Source of the DNA: Tumebacillus_A lipolyticus
Lineage (GTDB): Bacteria > Bacillota > Bacilli > Tumebacillales > Tumebacillaceae
DNA: 64,000 nucleotides
Reading direction: 5' to 3'
Assembly (NCBI RefSeq): GCF_042682745.1
Contig: NZ_JBHUIO010000009.1
Coordinates: 1 to 64,000 of the forward strand
The position numbers and the translations under genes were made by a program. The notes beneath the pieces are model-generated. The model did no database searches, was not told where the DNA came from, and saw only the letters and a program-made list of their open reading frames with translations. Positions 43,103 to 51,769 of this stretch are shown one piece after another. How positions within the stretch are numbered: the first letter of the stretch is position 1; each line of letters starts with the position of its first letter.

Positions 43103-45828
43103 CCCCTTCCGCCCAGCTTGGCGAGCTCGACTGTCAATTCTGATACATAAGTGCGTCCCCGCTCGCGGAAAAACATCCCATCCGCATCGGGCAGCATCTC
43201 TTCGATCTTCATACCCAGCGTGGTATCTGCGATGATCTTGCCGAACAGACGCACCAAGAGCGGGCTCTCAAAATCGATATATTGCGGTTTAAAATTGGTA
43301 AAATCGATGTTCGCCTGCTCCGAATCTCCCGACTCGAACATTTGGGCAAACGGATTTTCCGCATCTGTCATCGGCATGAAGCGAACGAAAACGCGGCTGG
43401 GCAAACCGAGCTCCATGCGCCACTTGTGCACACGGGTGAAAAATTCGCATTCGCTCTCCTTCTTCTCCCGCTCGATCAATTGGCTGCGCGGCACCATCCA
43501 CTTCCGGCGGGAAACCACGACCTGTCCGTGCCGGATGCGCGGATAGACGCGAACTTCTCGCTGCCGCACTTCATCTGTCAGCGTGTGCTCATAGAAAGAG
43601 TGAAAGTTGAGCGGAAGCAGCGAGTTGGTGAACAGGTTGGTGACCATCCGCACCAGACCTGGCAGCATCAGCGGAATCAGCGTGCCGAGGAAGGCGGGCT
43701 GAACCGTTCCGACCTCCGGATGATGGAGCACCACGCGGTCGGTGTCCTTCTCATAGACCCAGGACAGATCCTGAAAGCGCACTTGCTGCGGCGCCTGTTC
43801 ATCAGCCCAAGTCTTTGGCAGATCGGCAAACACCAGCTCATGCGTAGCGAGCGGTTCCCGCAGATTGGCATTAAACCCGTAGACGCCAGATATCTCGGCA
43901 AACGCGCCTGTGCCCGCAAACACCGAATTCAGGTACGCGCGCAGCTCCTGCACAAGATCCCCCTCCGCATATTCGAGGAAGCGGGTGAAAAAGGTGAGGA
44001 AGCCGTGATAAGCCTGGTTGAGCACCAACAGGTTGCGCCCGTCCGCTCGCTTCTCAAGCTGAACAAAAAAGTCATGGGACATCGGCCGGTTCATGATGCT
44101 GGTCGGAATGCGGGAAGTGAACGATTCGATATCCGCTTCGGTCAGCGCCACTTCCTCCTCCCCTGCCAACAGCCGCTCGGTGATCATGCGGCCAAACTCA
44201 ACTTTTAACTCATTCAGAACGCGAACGCTTTCCACCTCGTTGGCAATCCCTAAGTCGGCATGCAGTTCCTCCGGCACCATCGCGCGGAAAAATTCCTGAT
44301 TGACAGCCACGAGCGGCTGGATCAGTTCGGTCGCGCGCGCGCAGACCCCCTCTTCGCCGTACGTTTCGCGAAACACCTGCGCCAGTTTTGATTGCAAGCG
44401 ATACTTCACATCGAACAGCGGCGAAAGCTGTTGCAAGCGGGCGAGATCCTGCGCCATCAGCTCCCACTCGTCAGCAGGCAGACGGGTCGGCTCGGGCAAG
44501 ACAGCATCTTCATACAACAGCATCGCGAAACGCGTGCCATCCGGCTCCAGTCCGACCTCCGCATAGAGCTCCTCAAACAGCGAGGTCATGCGCGTCAGCA
44601 GATCCTTTCGCTCCTCCACACTCGCCGACTCAAACGCTGTGATCGCCGCTTGCACCTGATCGAGGCGCTTCGCGACGCTGGCTGCGATCGCGACAGGCCA
44701 GCTGGCAAGCCAGGCTTGCAGTGCGGCGAGCAGATCGGGAGTTTGGTCGGGAATCTCCGCCGTCGGTTCGAGAATCTGCAGATCGATCAGCTGGCCGAGA
44801 AACTTTTCGATCGCCTCGCGCTGGCCGAAGCCGCCCAACTCCTGCAACAGATCCTGATAGGAGAGCATCGCTCCCGGCGCCGACTGCACTTTTTCCAAGA
44901 CCGTCCGAATCGAAGGATTATAATGAAGCGAGACGTGCGCCTCCGACGTGCGGAACACGCGCGGCCTGCGCTTCGGATTGTCAGTTCTGCGCATCATGCG
45001 AAACTGCCCGTTGCTCACCACCGAGGAACGATTGGCCCGGTAGGTGAGCAACGGACGAATCTCGGAGCGTTTCAGCAGTCCGTCGAAGAGGCGAAGCACA
45101 AACGTGTGGTTGATGCGCAATCTGCTTTGATAATGTTGCACAGACGCCAGTTGCAGATCGCCCGCTTGCCCCCACTCGCCCTGCCCGACCAGCGTAAACG
45201 AACTGAACGGCGAAGTTTTCGCTCCTGTGCGCGTCAACACAGTGCACAGCGCATACTCGACTTTGCGCAGGCGGGCGGTGTGCTCATCGACAGGCGTCTC
45301 GATATACTTTTTGATCTTCGTATACAGCTCTTGGCTGGTCTGCACCACACCGTTGAGAAAGTTTGTGTCTTGCGCCAACTCCTGCACCTGGATGCGGCTT
45401 TGACGCAACTCAGTCTCATAGCGTGCCTGCGCTTCCTGTTCCAATTCGCGAATCGACAGGTAGACAGACTCCCAAGCTAGCATCTCGACGATCAGATCGT
45501 TCGGGATATGTCGGTCAAACTCAGCTGGGCGTTTTTTCGGAAAACGCCCGTTGAACATGTCGCGTTTATATTTGATCAATTGGTTGCGCACCGCATCATC
45601 GACCAGATTGGGCACTTCCGCCTCGATGCGATTGACGAGCGGCTGCGTATGATCGCTCAACCAATTGGTTTGTTCCGTGATTTGATAGAGGCAATCCATA
45701 GTCTCTGGAGCTTGCCACTCAAGCAAACTTTGAAACGAGATGCCAGCGACACGCAGCATAAACCCTGGTGCGAGCTTCGTTTCGACTCCCGCACGGCTCG
45801 ATACGGTGTCAGTTGTCATTTCATTCAT
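43099..45828 (-). CDS. Lantibiotic-dehydratase-type glutamylation enzyme (split LanB N-terminal part)
   Basis: 909 residues from ATG 45828, which has AAGGAGG eight bases upstream; the frame opens at 45864. It matches the LanB N-terminal family (for example FMLRVAGISFQSLLEW at the start and TRTGAKTSPFSSFTLVGQGEW) without the elimination domain, as is usual in thiopeptide clusters. It should transfer glutamate from glutamyl-tRNA to Ser/Thr of the precursor. First enzyme gene after the three precursor genes. Confidence 0.9.
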   Translation of the reverse strand: MNEMTTDTVSSRAGVETKLAPGFMLRVAGISFQSLLEWQAPETMDCLYQITEQTNWLSDHTQPLVNRIEAEVPNLVDDAVRNQLIKYKRDMFNGRFPKKRPAEFDRHIPNDLIVEMLAWESVYLSIRELEQEAQARYETELRQSRIQVQELAQDTNFLNGVVQTSQELYTKIKKYIETPVDEHTARLRKVEYALCTVLTRTGAKTSPFSSFTLVGQGEWGQAGDLQLASVQHYQSRLRINHTFVLRLFDGLLKRSEIRPLLTYRANRSSVVSNGQFRMMRRTDNPKRRPRVFRTSEAHVSLHYNPSIRTVLEKVQSAPGAMLSYQDLLQELGGFGQREAIEKFLGQLIDLQILEPTAEIPDQTPDLLAALQAWLASWPVAIAASVAKRLDQVQAAITAFESASVEERKDLLTRMTSLFEELYAEVGLEPDGTRFAMLLYEDAVLPEPTRLPADEWELMAQDLARLQQLSPLFDVKYRLQSKLAQVFRETYGEEGVCARATELIQPLVAVNQEFFRAMVPEELHADLGIANEVESVRVLNELKVEFGRMITERLLAGEEEVALTEADIESFTSRIPTSIMNRPMSHDFFVQLEKRADGRNLLVLNQAYHGFLTFFTRFLEYAEGDLVQELRAYLNSVFAGTGAFAEISGVYGFNANLREPLATHELVFADLPKTWADEQAPQQVRFQDLSWVYEKDTDRVVLHHPEVGTVQPAFLGTLIPLMLPGLVRMVTNLFTNSLLPLNFHSFYEHTLTDEVRQREVRVYPRIRHGQVVVSRRKWMVPRSQLIEREKKESECEFFTRVHKWRMELGLPSRVFVRFMPMTDAENPFAQMFESGDSEQANIDFTNFKPQYIDFESPLLVRLFGKIIADTTLGMKIEEMLPDADGMFFRERGRTYVSELTVELAKLGGRG

Positions 45829-45946
45829 CCGAGGTGCCTCCTTCGCTTGTAACTTTTGATCCAACCCTGATAAAGAGGGGAATGATTTCGAAAAATATGT
45901 ATAATAATAAGAGTGTCATATGCAAAGTGCTCGGAGCTGATGGTAT

Positions 45947-45985
45947 AAAGATTGGTTGACGCTGTGACAGCAACGCCAACCAATC
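45947..45985 (-). terminator. Hairpin between precursor and enzyme genes, probable leaky terminator
   Basis: GATTGGTTG and CAACCAATC form a perfect 9-bp outer stem, with inner GCTG/CAGC pairing. The minus-strand tail is only TTTAT, so termination should be partial. This would give more precursor than enzyme transcript. Confidence 0.65.
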
Positions 45986-46003
45986 GAATAAGGCATAAAT
46001 GAT

Positions 46004-46153
46004 TTAGCAGCTTCCGCAGCAGGAGCTGGAACCGCAAGTGGAGCAGCCAGAGCTGGAGGAAGAACCGGACGATGCAGCTGTCTCCGGCAGAGCCATCGCA
46101 TCATTCAGATCCATAACTTCCAGACCCGTCACTTCGAGCGCTTTGATTTCCAT
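46004..46153 (-). CDS. Thiopeptide-type precursor peptide, copy 3
   Basis: A 49-residue peptide too short for most gene finders. Leader-like residues 1-27 are acidic (LEVMDLNDAMALPETAA at 11-27); residues 28-49 consist only of Ser, Gly, Cys and Thr and end CSTCGSSSCCGSC (37-49), with Cys at 37, 40, 45, 46 and 49. Same protein sequence as the two upstream copies, but with synonymous DNA differences. GGAGGTGA lies before ATG. Last copy before the leaky hairpin and the enzyme genes. Confidence 0.92.
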   Translation of the reverse strand: MEIKALEVTGLEVMDLNDAMALPETAASSGSSSSSGCSTCGSSSCCGSC

Positions 46154-46199
46154 CTGATTCACCTCCTTCCAATCCCCGTTCAGACAGACTGTCCGCTCA

Positions 46200-46349
46200 T
46201 TAGCAGCTTCCGCAGCAGGAGCTGGAACCGCAAGTGGAGCAGCCGGAGCTGGAGGAAGAACCGGACGATGCAGCCGTTTCCGGCAGAGCCATCGCGTCGT
46301 TCAGATCCATCACTTCCAGACCTGTTACTTCGAGTGCTTTGATTTCCAT
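46200..46349 (-). CDS. Thiopeptide-type precursor peptide, copy 2
   Basis: 49 residues identical in protein to copies 1 and 3. AAAGGAGGTGA stands five bases before ATG 46349, an almost perfect ribosome binding site. The Ser/Cys/Thr-rich core provides substrates for azoline formation (Cys, Ser, Thr), dehydration (Ser, Thr) and pyridine formation (two Ser). Confidence 0.93.
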   Translation of the reverse strand: MEIKALEVTGLEVMDLNDAMALPETAASSGSSSSSGCSTCGSSSCCGSC

Positions 46350-46396
46350 TTGTTTCACCTCCTTTCAAATCCCCTTTCAGTCAGACTGTCCGCCCA

Positions 46397-46546
46397 TTAG
46401 CAGCTTCCGCAGCAGGAGCTGGAGCCGCAAGTGGAGCAGCCGGAGCTGGAGGAAGAACCGGACGATGCAGCTGTCTCCGGCAGAGCCATCGCATCGTTCA
46501 GATCCATCACTTCCAGACCTGTTACTTCGAGTGCTTTGATTTCCAT
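46397..46546 (-). CDS. Thiopeptide-type precursor peptide, copy 1 (promoter-proximal)
   Basis: 49 residues, first of three tandem identical precursors. AAAGGAGGTGA precedes ATG 46546. The likely leader/core boundary is near ALPETAA (21-27) and Ser28/Ser29, by analogy with thiopeptides whose core starts with Ser; this boundary is inferred. A promoter about 180 bases upstream drives the whole cluster. Confidence 0.93.
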   Translation of the reverse strand: MEIKALEVTGLEVMDLNDAMALPETAASSGSSSSSGCSTCGSSSCCGSC

Positions 46547-46728
46547 TTGTTTCACCTCCTTTCAAATCCCTTCTTCAGCGAACGATCCACTCATTCGCAA
46601 CAAAAATAATCGGAATAGTCTGTTTATTATCGGCAGAATTTGTAAATGACTCACTCTGTCTGCTATGCAATCTGCTTCAATTCAAATTCATATCTGCATT
46701 ATCGTAATGTAATTTACCTGACAATTGA

Positions 46729-46757
46729 ATTCTATCACAATAAATATCTGTGTTCAA
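46729..46757 (-). promoter_or_regulatory. Promoter of the thiopeptide operon
   Basis: On the minus strand -35 TTGAAC (46752-46757), a 17-base spacer and -10 TAGAAT (46729-46734). The surrounding 46600-46825 is strikingly AT-rich compared with the rest of the window, typical of a regulated antibiotic promoter. The gap 46547-46907 has no other gene; a run of nine C lies at 46826-46834. Confidence 0.65.
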
Positions 46758-46907
46758 GGAAAATTATGATTATTTCCGCATATTTAAAACAGATTGGAAT
46801 TATTATGATTACTGGCTTTTTATATCCCCCCCCCTCTGCTTGTGTACGCCCTTTCACCCATCGCATCCGGAAAGGAGCGAACCATCCCTTCCCATCTCGT
46901 CGAAATA

Positions 46908-46937
46908 AAAAAGAGACTCTCTAAACAGAGAGTCTCC
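46908..46937 (-). terminator. Intrinsic terminator after the amidase gene
   Basis: Perfect 10-bp stem GAGACTCTCT/AGAGAGTCTC with 4-base loop and six T on the minus strand, 16 bases past the amidase stop. Confidence 0.92.
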
Positions 46938-46952
46938 CGTAAATCGTTCAGA

Positions 46953-48056
46953 TTAGCGACCGACGATCGCAAAGTATTCATCGATGCCGCTGGCGAGTTC
47001 CTCCGCGAACTTCGACTGATAGGTCTCATCCTTCATCTTGGCCAGATCGGTCAGATTGGTCAGAAAACCGATCTCGATCAGCACGGCAGGAACTGTATTT
47101 TTCCGCAGCACATAGAAGTCGCTGTCCTTCACCCCGCGGTCGGCAGTGCTCATCGCTTGGAGCGTATGCTTGTGCAGCACGCTTGCCAACTGTTTGCTCT
47201 GCTCTGGAAACGGATTTACGCTGCCATCATACTTATTGGTCGAATTGTAGTACGATTCTGTTCCGTTCGTGTTGGCGTTCGAAAAGGAGTTGGCGTGTAA
47301 CGACACATACAGATGCGCTTGGCTTTTCTTTGAAAAATCTACCCTTGCCTGCAGCTCTTTGACCGTGTCTGTCGCATACGGATCGACCGCCACATCGGTC
47401 TCGCGCACCATCACCACGTTGTAGCCATGCTTGAGCAGTTCATCTCTCGTCTTCAATCCGTACGCGAGCGTCAGCACCTTCTCTTGCGTGCCATCTGCCG
47501 CGATCGCTCCAGGGTCTGACCCACCATGCCCTGGGTCGAGCACGAGCGTCTTCACCCGATAGTTGTCCCAGACCCACTGGTTGTCAGCGATTTGGCGCAC
47601 CGAAGAATGATCCCACAGCTTCGCATAGACCAAAGCATCTTGGAAGGTGCGGAACTCGCGCAAGAGTTTATCATACTGGTAGACGCGATACTTCGGATAA
47701 TTGTCCCAAACCCACGAATTGTTCGCGACGGAGCGAACGGACGAGTGGTCCCACAGCTTCGCATATTCTACAGCGCTCTGTTGTGTCTCATATTCGCGCA
47801 ACATGCGGTCATATTGATACACTCTATATTTCGGATAGTTGTCCCAGACCCAAACATTTCCTGCGATGCGGACGATCGATGCGTGATCCCACAGCTTTGC
47901 ATATGCGTACGCCTGCTCATAGCCGGTGATCGTCTTCAGATAGCGACCTGACTGAAAAACATTGTATTGATTGGCAGTGTTCGTCTCAGCCGCTGCGACC
48001 GATACTGTCCCCCAGACGAGAAGTCCCGCCAAAAGAAGGCTCATGCTGTTTTTCAT
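46953..48056 (-). CDS. Secreted N-acetylmuramoyl-L-alanine amidase with three N-terminal repeats
   Basis: 367 residues from MKNSMSLLLAG (GGAGGA upstream of ATG 48056; the frame opens at 48152). A signal peptide ends near SVAAAETN. Three repeats of about 47 residues follow, each with the pattern V-Y-Q-Y-D...Y-A-K-L-W-D-H-x-S-V-R...W-V-W-D-N-Y, probably wall-binding. The C-terminal Amidase_3 domain (about 175-365) has zinc ligands in DPGHGGSDPGA, the metal Glu in QEKVLTL, SLHANS and catalytic Glu in IEIGFLTN. It cleaves the bond between muramic acid and the peptide stem. Stands alone; link to the antibiotic clusters is only by position. Confidence 0.92.
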   Translation of the reverse strand: MKNSMSLLLAGLLVWGTVSVAAAETNTANQYNVFQSGRYLKTITGYEQAYAYAKLWDHASIVRIAGNVWVWDNYPKYRVYQYDRMLREYETQQSAVEYAKLWDHSSVRSVANNSWVWDNYPKYRVYQYDKLLREFRTFQDALVYAKLWDHSSVRQIADNQWVWDNYRVKTLVLDPGHGGSDPGAIAADGTQEKVLTLAYGLKTRDELLKHGYNVVMVRETDVAVDPYATDTVKELQARVDFSKKSQAHLYVSLHANSFSNANTNGTESYYNSTNKYDGSVNPFPEQSKQLASVLHKHTLQAMSTADRGVKDSDFYVLRKNTVPAVLIEIGFLTNLTDLAKMKDETYQSKFAEELASGIDEYFAIVGR

Positions 48057-48357
48057 GGTAGTTCTTCCTCCAGATAACATTTTTCGCATAAACCTTTTTC
48101 GACACCGACCGACATCTCCCTGTTTGTCGAGGCGAAAAAGATGCATACTCATGCAAAATAGTTCGAATTGCTTAGCTGCATGTCTGCACTGGCTAGAAAG
48201 GTATCTCTGTGCGAGAGACTGTCCTATGCAAGTGATGATGGATCAGGATCTGCTTAACTCGTTGCGACTACCGCCTCGCAGAATGCAAGATTCCGAAATT
48301 TAACTATTATCTGTATACTAATACTGTACAGAACTGCACCGACGAGGAGCGATACAA

Positions 48358-49641
48358 GTGATTGACCCACAAGAAACGCTTGGCCAACGAATCCGCCGCC
48401 TGCGCCGTGCAAAAGGAATGACTCAGAACGAGCTGGCTGACGGCTTTGTGACCATCTCGATGATCAGTCAGGTCGAGTCGGGAAAAAACACTCCTTCGGT
48501 CGAATTGGTACAGCACATCGCGAAGAAATTGCAAGTTCCCTTGCATGCTCTGATGCGAAATGAAATCGAACAGATGGAGACCGCATGGAAGCACCAGTTG
48601 GCCAAAGTGTATCTGCTGACCAAAGAGGCGGCCGAAGCGGAGCCTCTGCTGCTCGACCTGCTCGAATTAGCAGACCTATCCCACGCTCAACAGGTTGAGC
48701 TCAACATCGATCTTGCGGAGAGCTACTACCTGCAGCAGAAGTATGATGAAGTTCTGCGCTTGCTGATGCCCATCGTGCAAGAGTTAGAAGCGCTCATCTA
48801 TGAGGATGCCCGCCTGCTCGCATTGTCTCACTTGACCATCGGCAATGCGTATTACCAAAAGCAAAGCTATTCGAACGCAGGGTATCACTACCGGAGGGCA
48901 TATGACCTCACGTTGAGATTTCCGGTGTTTGATCAACTCGCGGCAAGAATCGCCTATCACACGGGCATCACCTTGCAGCTTCAAGGAAATCATCAAGAAG
49001 CAGAATTCTATCTGCTAAAAGCGAATGACTTTTTTTCGCGAACCGATCATCTATATGGAGTCGCCGCTACGATGATGGCGCAAGCGATCACCTATAAAAA
49101 CATACAGAAGTATCATCTCGCCTCCGAATCGCTCTCGACCGCCTACCGTATTTTTCAGGCGCTGAACCTTCAACTCGAATCGGCTAACGTCTTGCTGACA
49201 AAAGCTGCAAATATCACGGTGAACGAAGATCCGCAACTTGCGATCAACGAGCTTCAGGATTGTATCACCGCTTTTCAGGAAAACGGTCAAAAGAAAGATC
49301 TTGTAATCGCCTACTCCAAGTTGGCAGATGCACAACTTCGACTGCAACACTATCAGGATGCTCGCACGTCGCTCGATCGAGCTTCGTCACTGATCGCGGA
49401 GGACAGTTTGACCAATTCGTTAGAGTCTGCAGAATGCTACCACGTATTTGCCCGTTACTACTTTGCGAACCGAGAGTATCAGCTGGCGATCAACTATGCG
49501 CTGAAATCCTCCGAGTTCTTCGGTTCAGTCGGAATGACTTCAGACCAAGTGCTCTCGATTCAAATCGCCTATGATTCCTACCATCAGCTCGAAATGCTCG
49601 AACAAGACCAAGAAGAAACACACGAGGAGCGTTTGAAGTGA
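48358..49641 (+). CDS. XRE-family HTH/TPR transcriptional regulator, copy 1
   Basis: 427 residues from GTG 48358 with GAGGAG eight bases upstream. Residues about 6-62 are an XRE helix-turn-helix (LGQRIRRLRRAKGMTQNELA...ISMISQVESGKNTPS); the rest is a helical TPR array. This architecture is that of Rap/PlcR/Rgg-like regulators that can bind signalling peptides. A second paralogue follows with a four-base overlap. Its position between the thiopeptide and NRPS loci suggests it controls one of them. The upstream gap 48057-48357 is a divergent promoter region with a CTGTACAG palindrome near 48324. Confidence 0.87.
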   Translation: MIDPQETLGQRIRRLRRAKGMTQNELADGFVTISMISQVESGKNTPSVELVQHIAKKLQVPLHALMRNEIEQMETAWKHQLAKVYLLTKEAAEAEPLLLDLLELADLSHAQQVELNIDLAESYYLQQKYDEVLRLLMPIVQELEALIYEDARLLALSHLTIGNAYYQKQSYSNAGYHYRRAYDLTLRFPVFDQLAARIAYHTGITLQLQGNHQEAEFYLLKANDFFSRTDHLYGVAATMMAQAITYKNIQKYHLASESLSTAYRIFQALNLQLESANVLLTKAANITVNEDPQLAINELQDCITAFQENGQKKDLVIAYSKLADAQLRLQHYQDARTSLDRASSLIAEDSLTNSLESAECYHVFARYYFANREYQLAINYALKSSEFFGSVGMTSDQVLSIQIAYDSYHQLEMLEQDQEETHEERLK

Positions 49642-50909
49642 AAGATTGCTCGCAAGAAACCCTCGGTCTGCGAATCCGCCGCCTTCGCCTCGAAAAAGGG
49701 ATGACGCAAGGCGAATTGGCAGACAGGTTTGTCACCATCTCGATGATCAGCCAAGTCGAATCGGGAAAGAGCATCCCCTCTGTCGAGCTCATCCAGCATC
49801 TTGCGCAGCGGTTGCAGATTTCAATGCATGAATTGATGAGCGACAAAGTCGATCAGATGGAGAGCTCGTGGCAGCATCAGTTGGCAAAAGCGTATCTGCT
49901 TGCACAGCTCGCAGCAGAAGCTGAAACAATCTTCAATCGCCTGCTGGCGAGCGAAGATCGATCACAAGCGCAACAGATCGAACTGATGATCGATCTGGCA
50001 GAGAGCCTCTACCTACAGAAGAAGAACGATCAGGCGTTACAACTGCTCCGACCTTTGCTCGCAAAGTTGGAGCAGGTCAGATATGAGGTGCAGATGTTAC
50101 GGCGCATCCACTATGTGATGGGGAACGTTTTTTATCAAATTCAAAAGCTGCAGCACGCCTACTATCATTATCGAAGAGCGTACGATCTGTCTTTGAGCTA
50201 CCCAAACTTTGACGAACTCGCTGCGAGAATTTCCTATCAGATCGGGATCACGTTACAGCTGCAGGATGATCACCCGGAAGCTGCCCGTTATCTGGAACGA
50301 GCCTATCAGTTCTACAGCTGCACCGATAATTGGTTTCTGCTCGCCTCTGTCCTGTTTGCGCAAGGTGTGGCTCACAAAGGATTGCAGGAGCATCAGCAGG
50401 CGAGAGATCTGATGATCCAGGCGTTAAACTTGTTTCAGGCGGCCGATCAGGTTGAGCAGGCGTATCTTGTGCGACGTACGATCGCGTTCGCCATCACCAC
50501 GCAGGAGAGTCCGCATTCGGCCATTCAAGAGTTGCTGGCGTGCCTCCGCTTTGCTCAGCAGAACGACTTGCATTCGTTTTCAGCGGGCGTTTTTGCGGAA
50601 ATCGCGGAAATACAGATACAGGAAGGCAACCTTGCAGACGCTCGATCCTCACTCGCTTCTGCGCAGCAGATCATCTGGGAAAACGACTTGCTCAGCACTC
50701 AGGAAGCTGCCAAATGCTACAAGATCGATGCACAGCTCCAACTGCTGGTGCAAAACTACTCGGCTGCGCTTGAAAACGCTTCAAAATCTTTAAACATCTT
50801 CACGACAAACGGTTCCCAAGCTGAACGAGTCGAATCCTTGCAGATCGCTCACAAAGCGTTTCAAGAACAATTTGATCGCCCAGAAGCGGACGCAGGAGCA
50901 ATTGAATAA
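49638..50909 (+). CDS. XRE-family HTH/TPR transcriptional regulator, copy 2
   Basis: 423 residues, clearly homologous to the preceding gene over its whole length (LGLRIRRLRLEKGMTQGELA...SMISQVESGKSIPSVEL, then TPRs with the same spacing). The GTG start overlaps the previous stop by four bases, so the two are co-translated. Tandem duplication followed by divergence suggests two signals or two targets. No signal-peptide-bearing small gene is visible beside them. Confidence 0.87.
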   Translation: MKDCSQETLGLRIRRLRLEKGMTQGELADRFVTISMISQVESGKSIPSVELIQHLAQRLQISMHELMSDKVDQMESSWQHQLAKAYLLAQLAAEAETIFNRLLASEDRSQAQQIELMIDLAESLYLQKKNDQALQLLRPLLAKLEQVRYEVQMLRRIHYVMGNVFYQIQKLQHAYYHYRRAYDLSLSYPNFDELAARISYQIGITLQLQDDHPEAARYLERAYQFYSCTDNWFLLASVLFAQGVAHKGLQEHQQARDLMIQALNLFQAADQVEQAYLVRRTIAFAITTQESPHSAIQELLACLRFAQQNDLHSFSAGVFAEIAEIQIQEGNLADARSSLASAQQIIWENDLLSTQEAAKCYKIDAQLQLLVQNYSAALENASKSLNIFTTNGSQAERVESLQIAHKAFQEQFDRPEADAGAIE

Positions 50910-50936
50910 CGGCAGTCTGTTCGCTCAAACAGAACA

Positions 50937-50972
50937 AAAAATCCCCAGGCGCCAAAACGTCCGGGGATTTCT
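50937..50972. terminator. Bidirectional terminator between regulator and thioesterase genes
   Basis: AAATCCCC and GGGGATTT form the stem with additional inner pairing (GGC/GTC region). It lies between convergent genes and has T tracts in both directions. Confidence 0.8.
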
Positions 50973-50994
50973 CTTGCCTATCTAGCGATTGCCG

Positions 50995-51753
50995 TTACGC
51001 AGAGCAGGCGACGATCTTTTTCATGATCGTCTGATGCGCCGCTTCGTCGAACAGAAAGAAGTGCCCACCTTCAAACATCAGCACTTCACACGCGCCATCG
51101 GTCAGCTCTTGCCACGCGTTCATTCCCTGCTCGCTCAACATCTCATCCTGCCAACCGCCAAAGGCGGTGATCGGGCAGTCCAACTTTACTCCCTCCGCAT
51201 ACTGATAGGTTTCACACACTTCAAAATCTGCGCGAATCGTCGGGAGCACCAGGCGCATCAGCTCTTCGTTCTCCAAGATCTCATTTGACGTTCCGCCCAT
51301 CTCTTTCAAGCTGTTGAGCAGGTCAGGATCTGACTGCTGGTGATAGGGGTTGTCAACCGTATAGGTGTGCGCGCCTGGAAATCCGGACACGAAGAGGTGT
51401 TTCGGCTCAAGGTTGTGCTTGCTTTTCAGATGGCGCGAGAGTTCGAAGCTCACGATCGCGCCCATGCTATGTCCGAAAAAGAGAAACGGCTTGTCGGTGA
51501 GATGTGGAAGCATCTCTGCGGTCACCGCCTCCAACAGCGGTGTGAGCGAGCGAAATGGCGGCTCGAACAGCCGCCCTTCCCGCCCGGGCAATTGAATCGC
51601 CACAACTTCGATCGAATCGGGCAGGTCTTTGCCAAAGCGATTGAACGCCGATCCGCCACCGCCAGAATAGTGAAAGCAGAACAGGCGCTGCTTCGCCTGC
51701 GGTTTGGAGACCGGACAGTGCAGCCATTTTGAAGATTGTAAGGTCGAAGTCAT
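50995..51753 (-). CDS. Type II thioesterase for NRPS (GrsT-like)
   Basis: 252 residues of an alpha/beta hydrolase with the nucleophile motif GHSMG and an N-terminal CFHYSGGGGSAFNRFGKDLP oxyanion region; the catalytic His is in GGHFFLF. Such enzymes clear wrongly loaded carrier domains of NRPS lines. ATG 51753 has GGAG ten bases upstream; the extension to 51792 is less likely. It follows the sfp-type gene. Confidence 0.92.
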   Translation of the reverse strand: MTSTLQSSKWLHCPVSKPQAKQRLFCFHYSGGGGSAFNRFGKDLPDSIEVVAIQLPGREGRLFEPPFRSLTPLLEAVTAEMLPHLTDKPFLFFGHSMGAIVSFELSRHLKSKHNLEPKHLFVSGFPGAHTYTVDNPYHQQSDPDLLNSLKEMGGTSNEILENEELMRLVLPTIRADFEVCETYQYAEGVKLDCPITAFGGWQDEMLSEQGMNAWQELTDGACEVLMFEGGHFFLFDEAAHQTIMKKIVACSA

Positions 51754-51769
51754 GATCGGTTGCTCTCCT

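Larger units (their letters stand above)
46004..46570 (-). repeat. Three tandem ~196-bp direct repeats carrying the precursor genes
   Basis: The three precursor genes and their ribosome binding sites recur at 196- and 197-base intervals with very high identity. Differences inside the genes are synonymous third-position changes, so the copies are not brand new and the peptide is conserved. Confidence 0.93.

Noticed and set aside
46646..46924. 92-codon open frame on the plus strand upstream of the precursors
   Set aside because: It lies in the AT-rich promoter region, has no ribosome binding site and runs through the C run and the amidase terminator.
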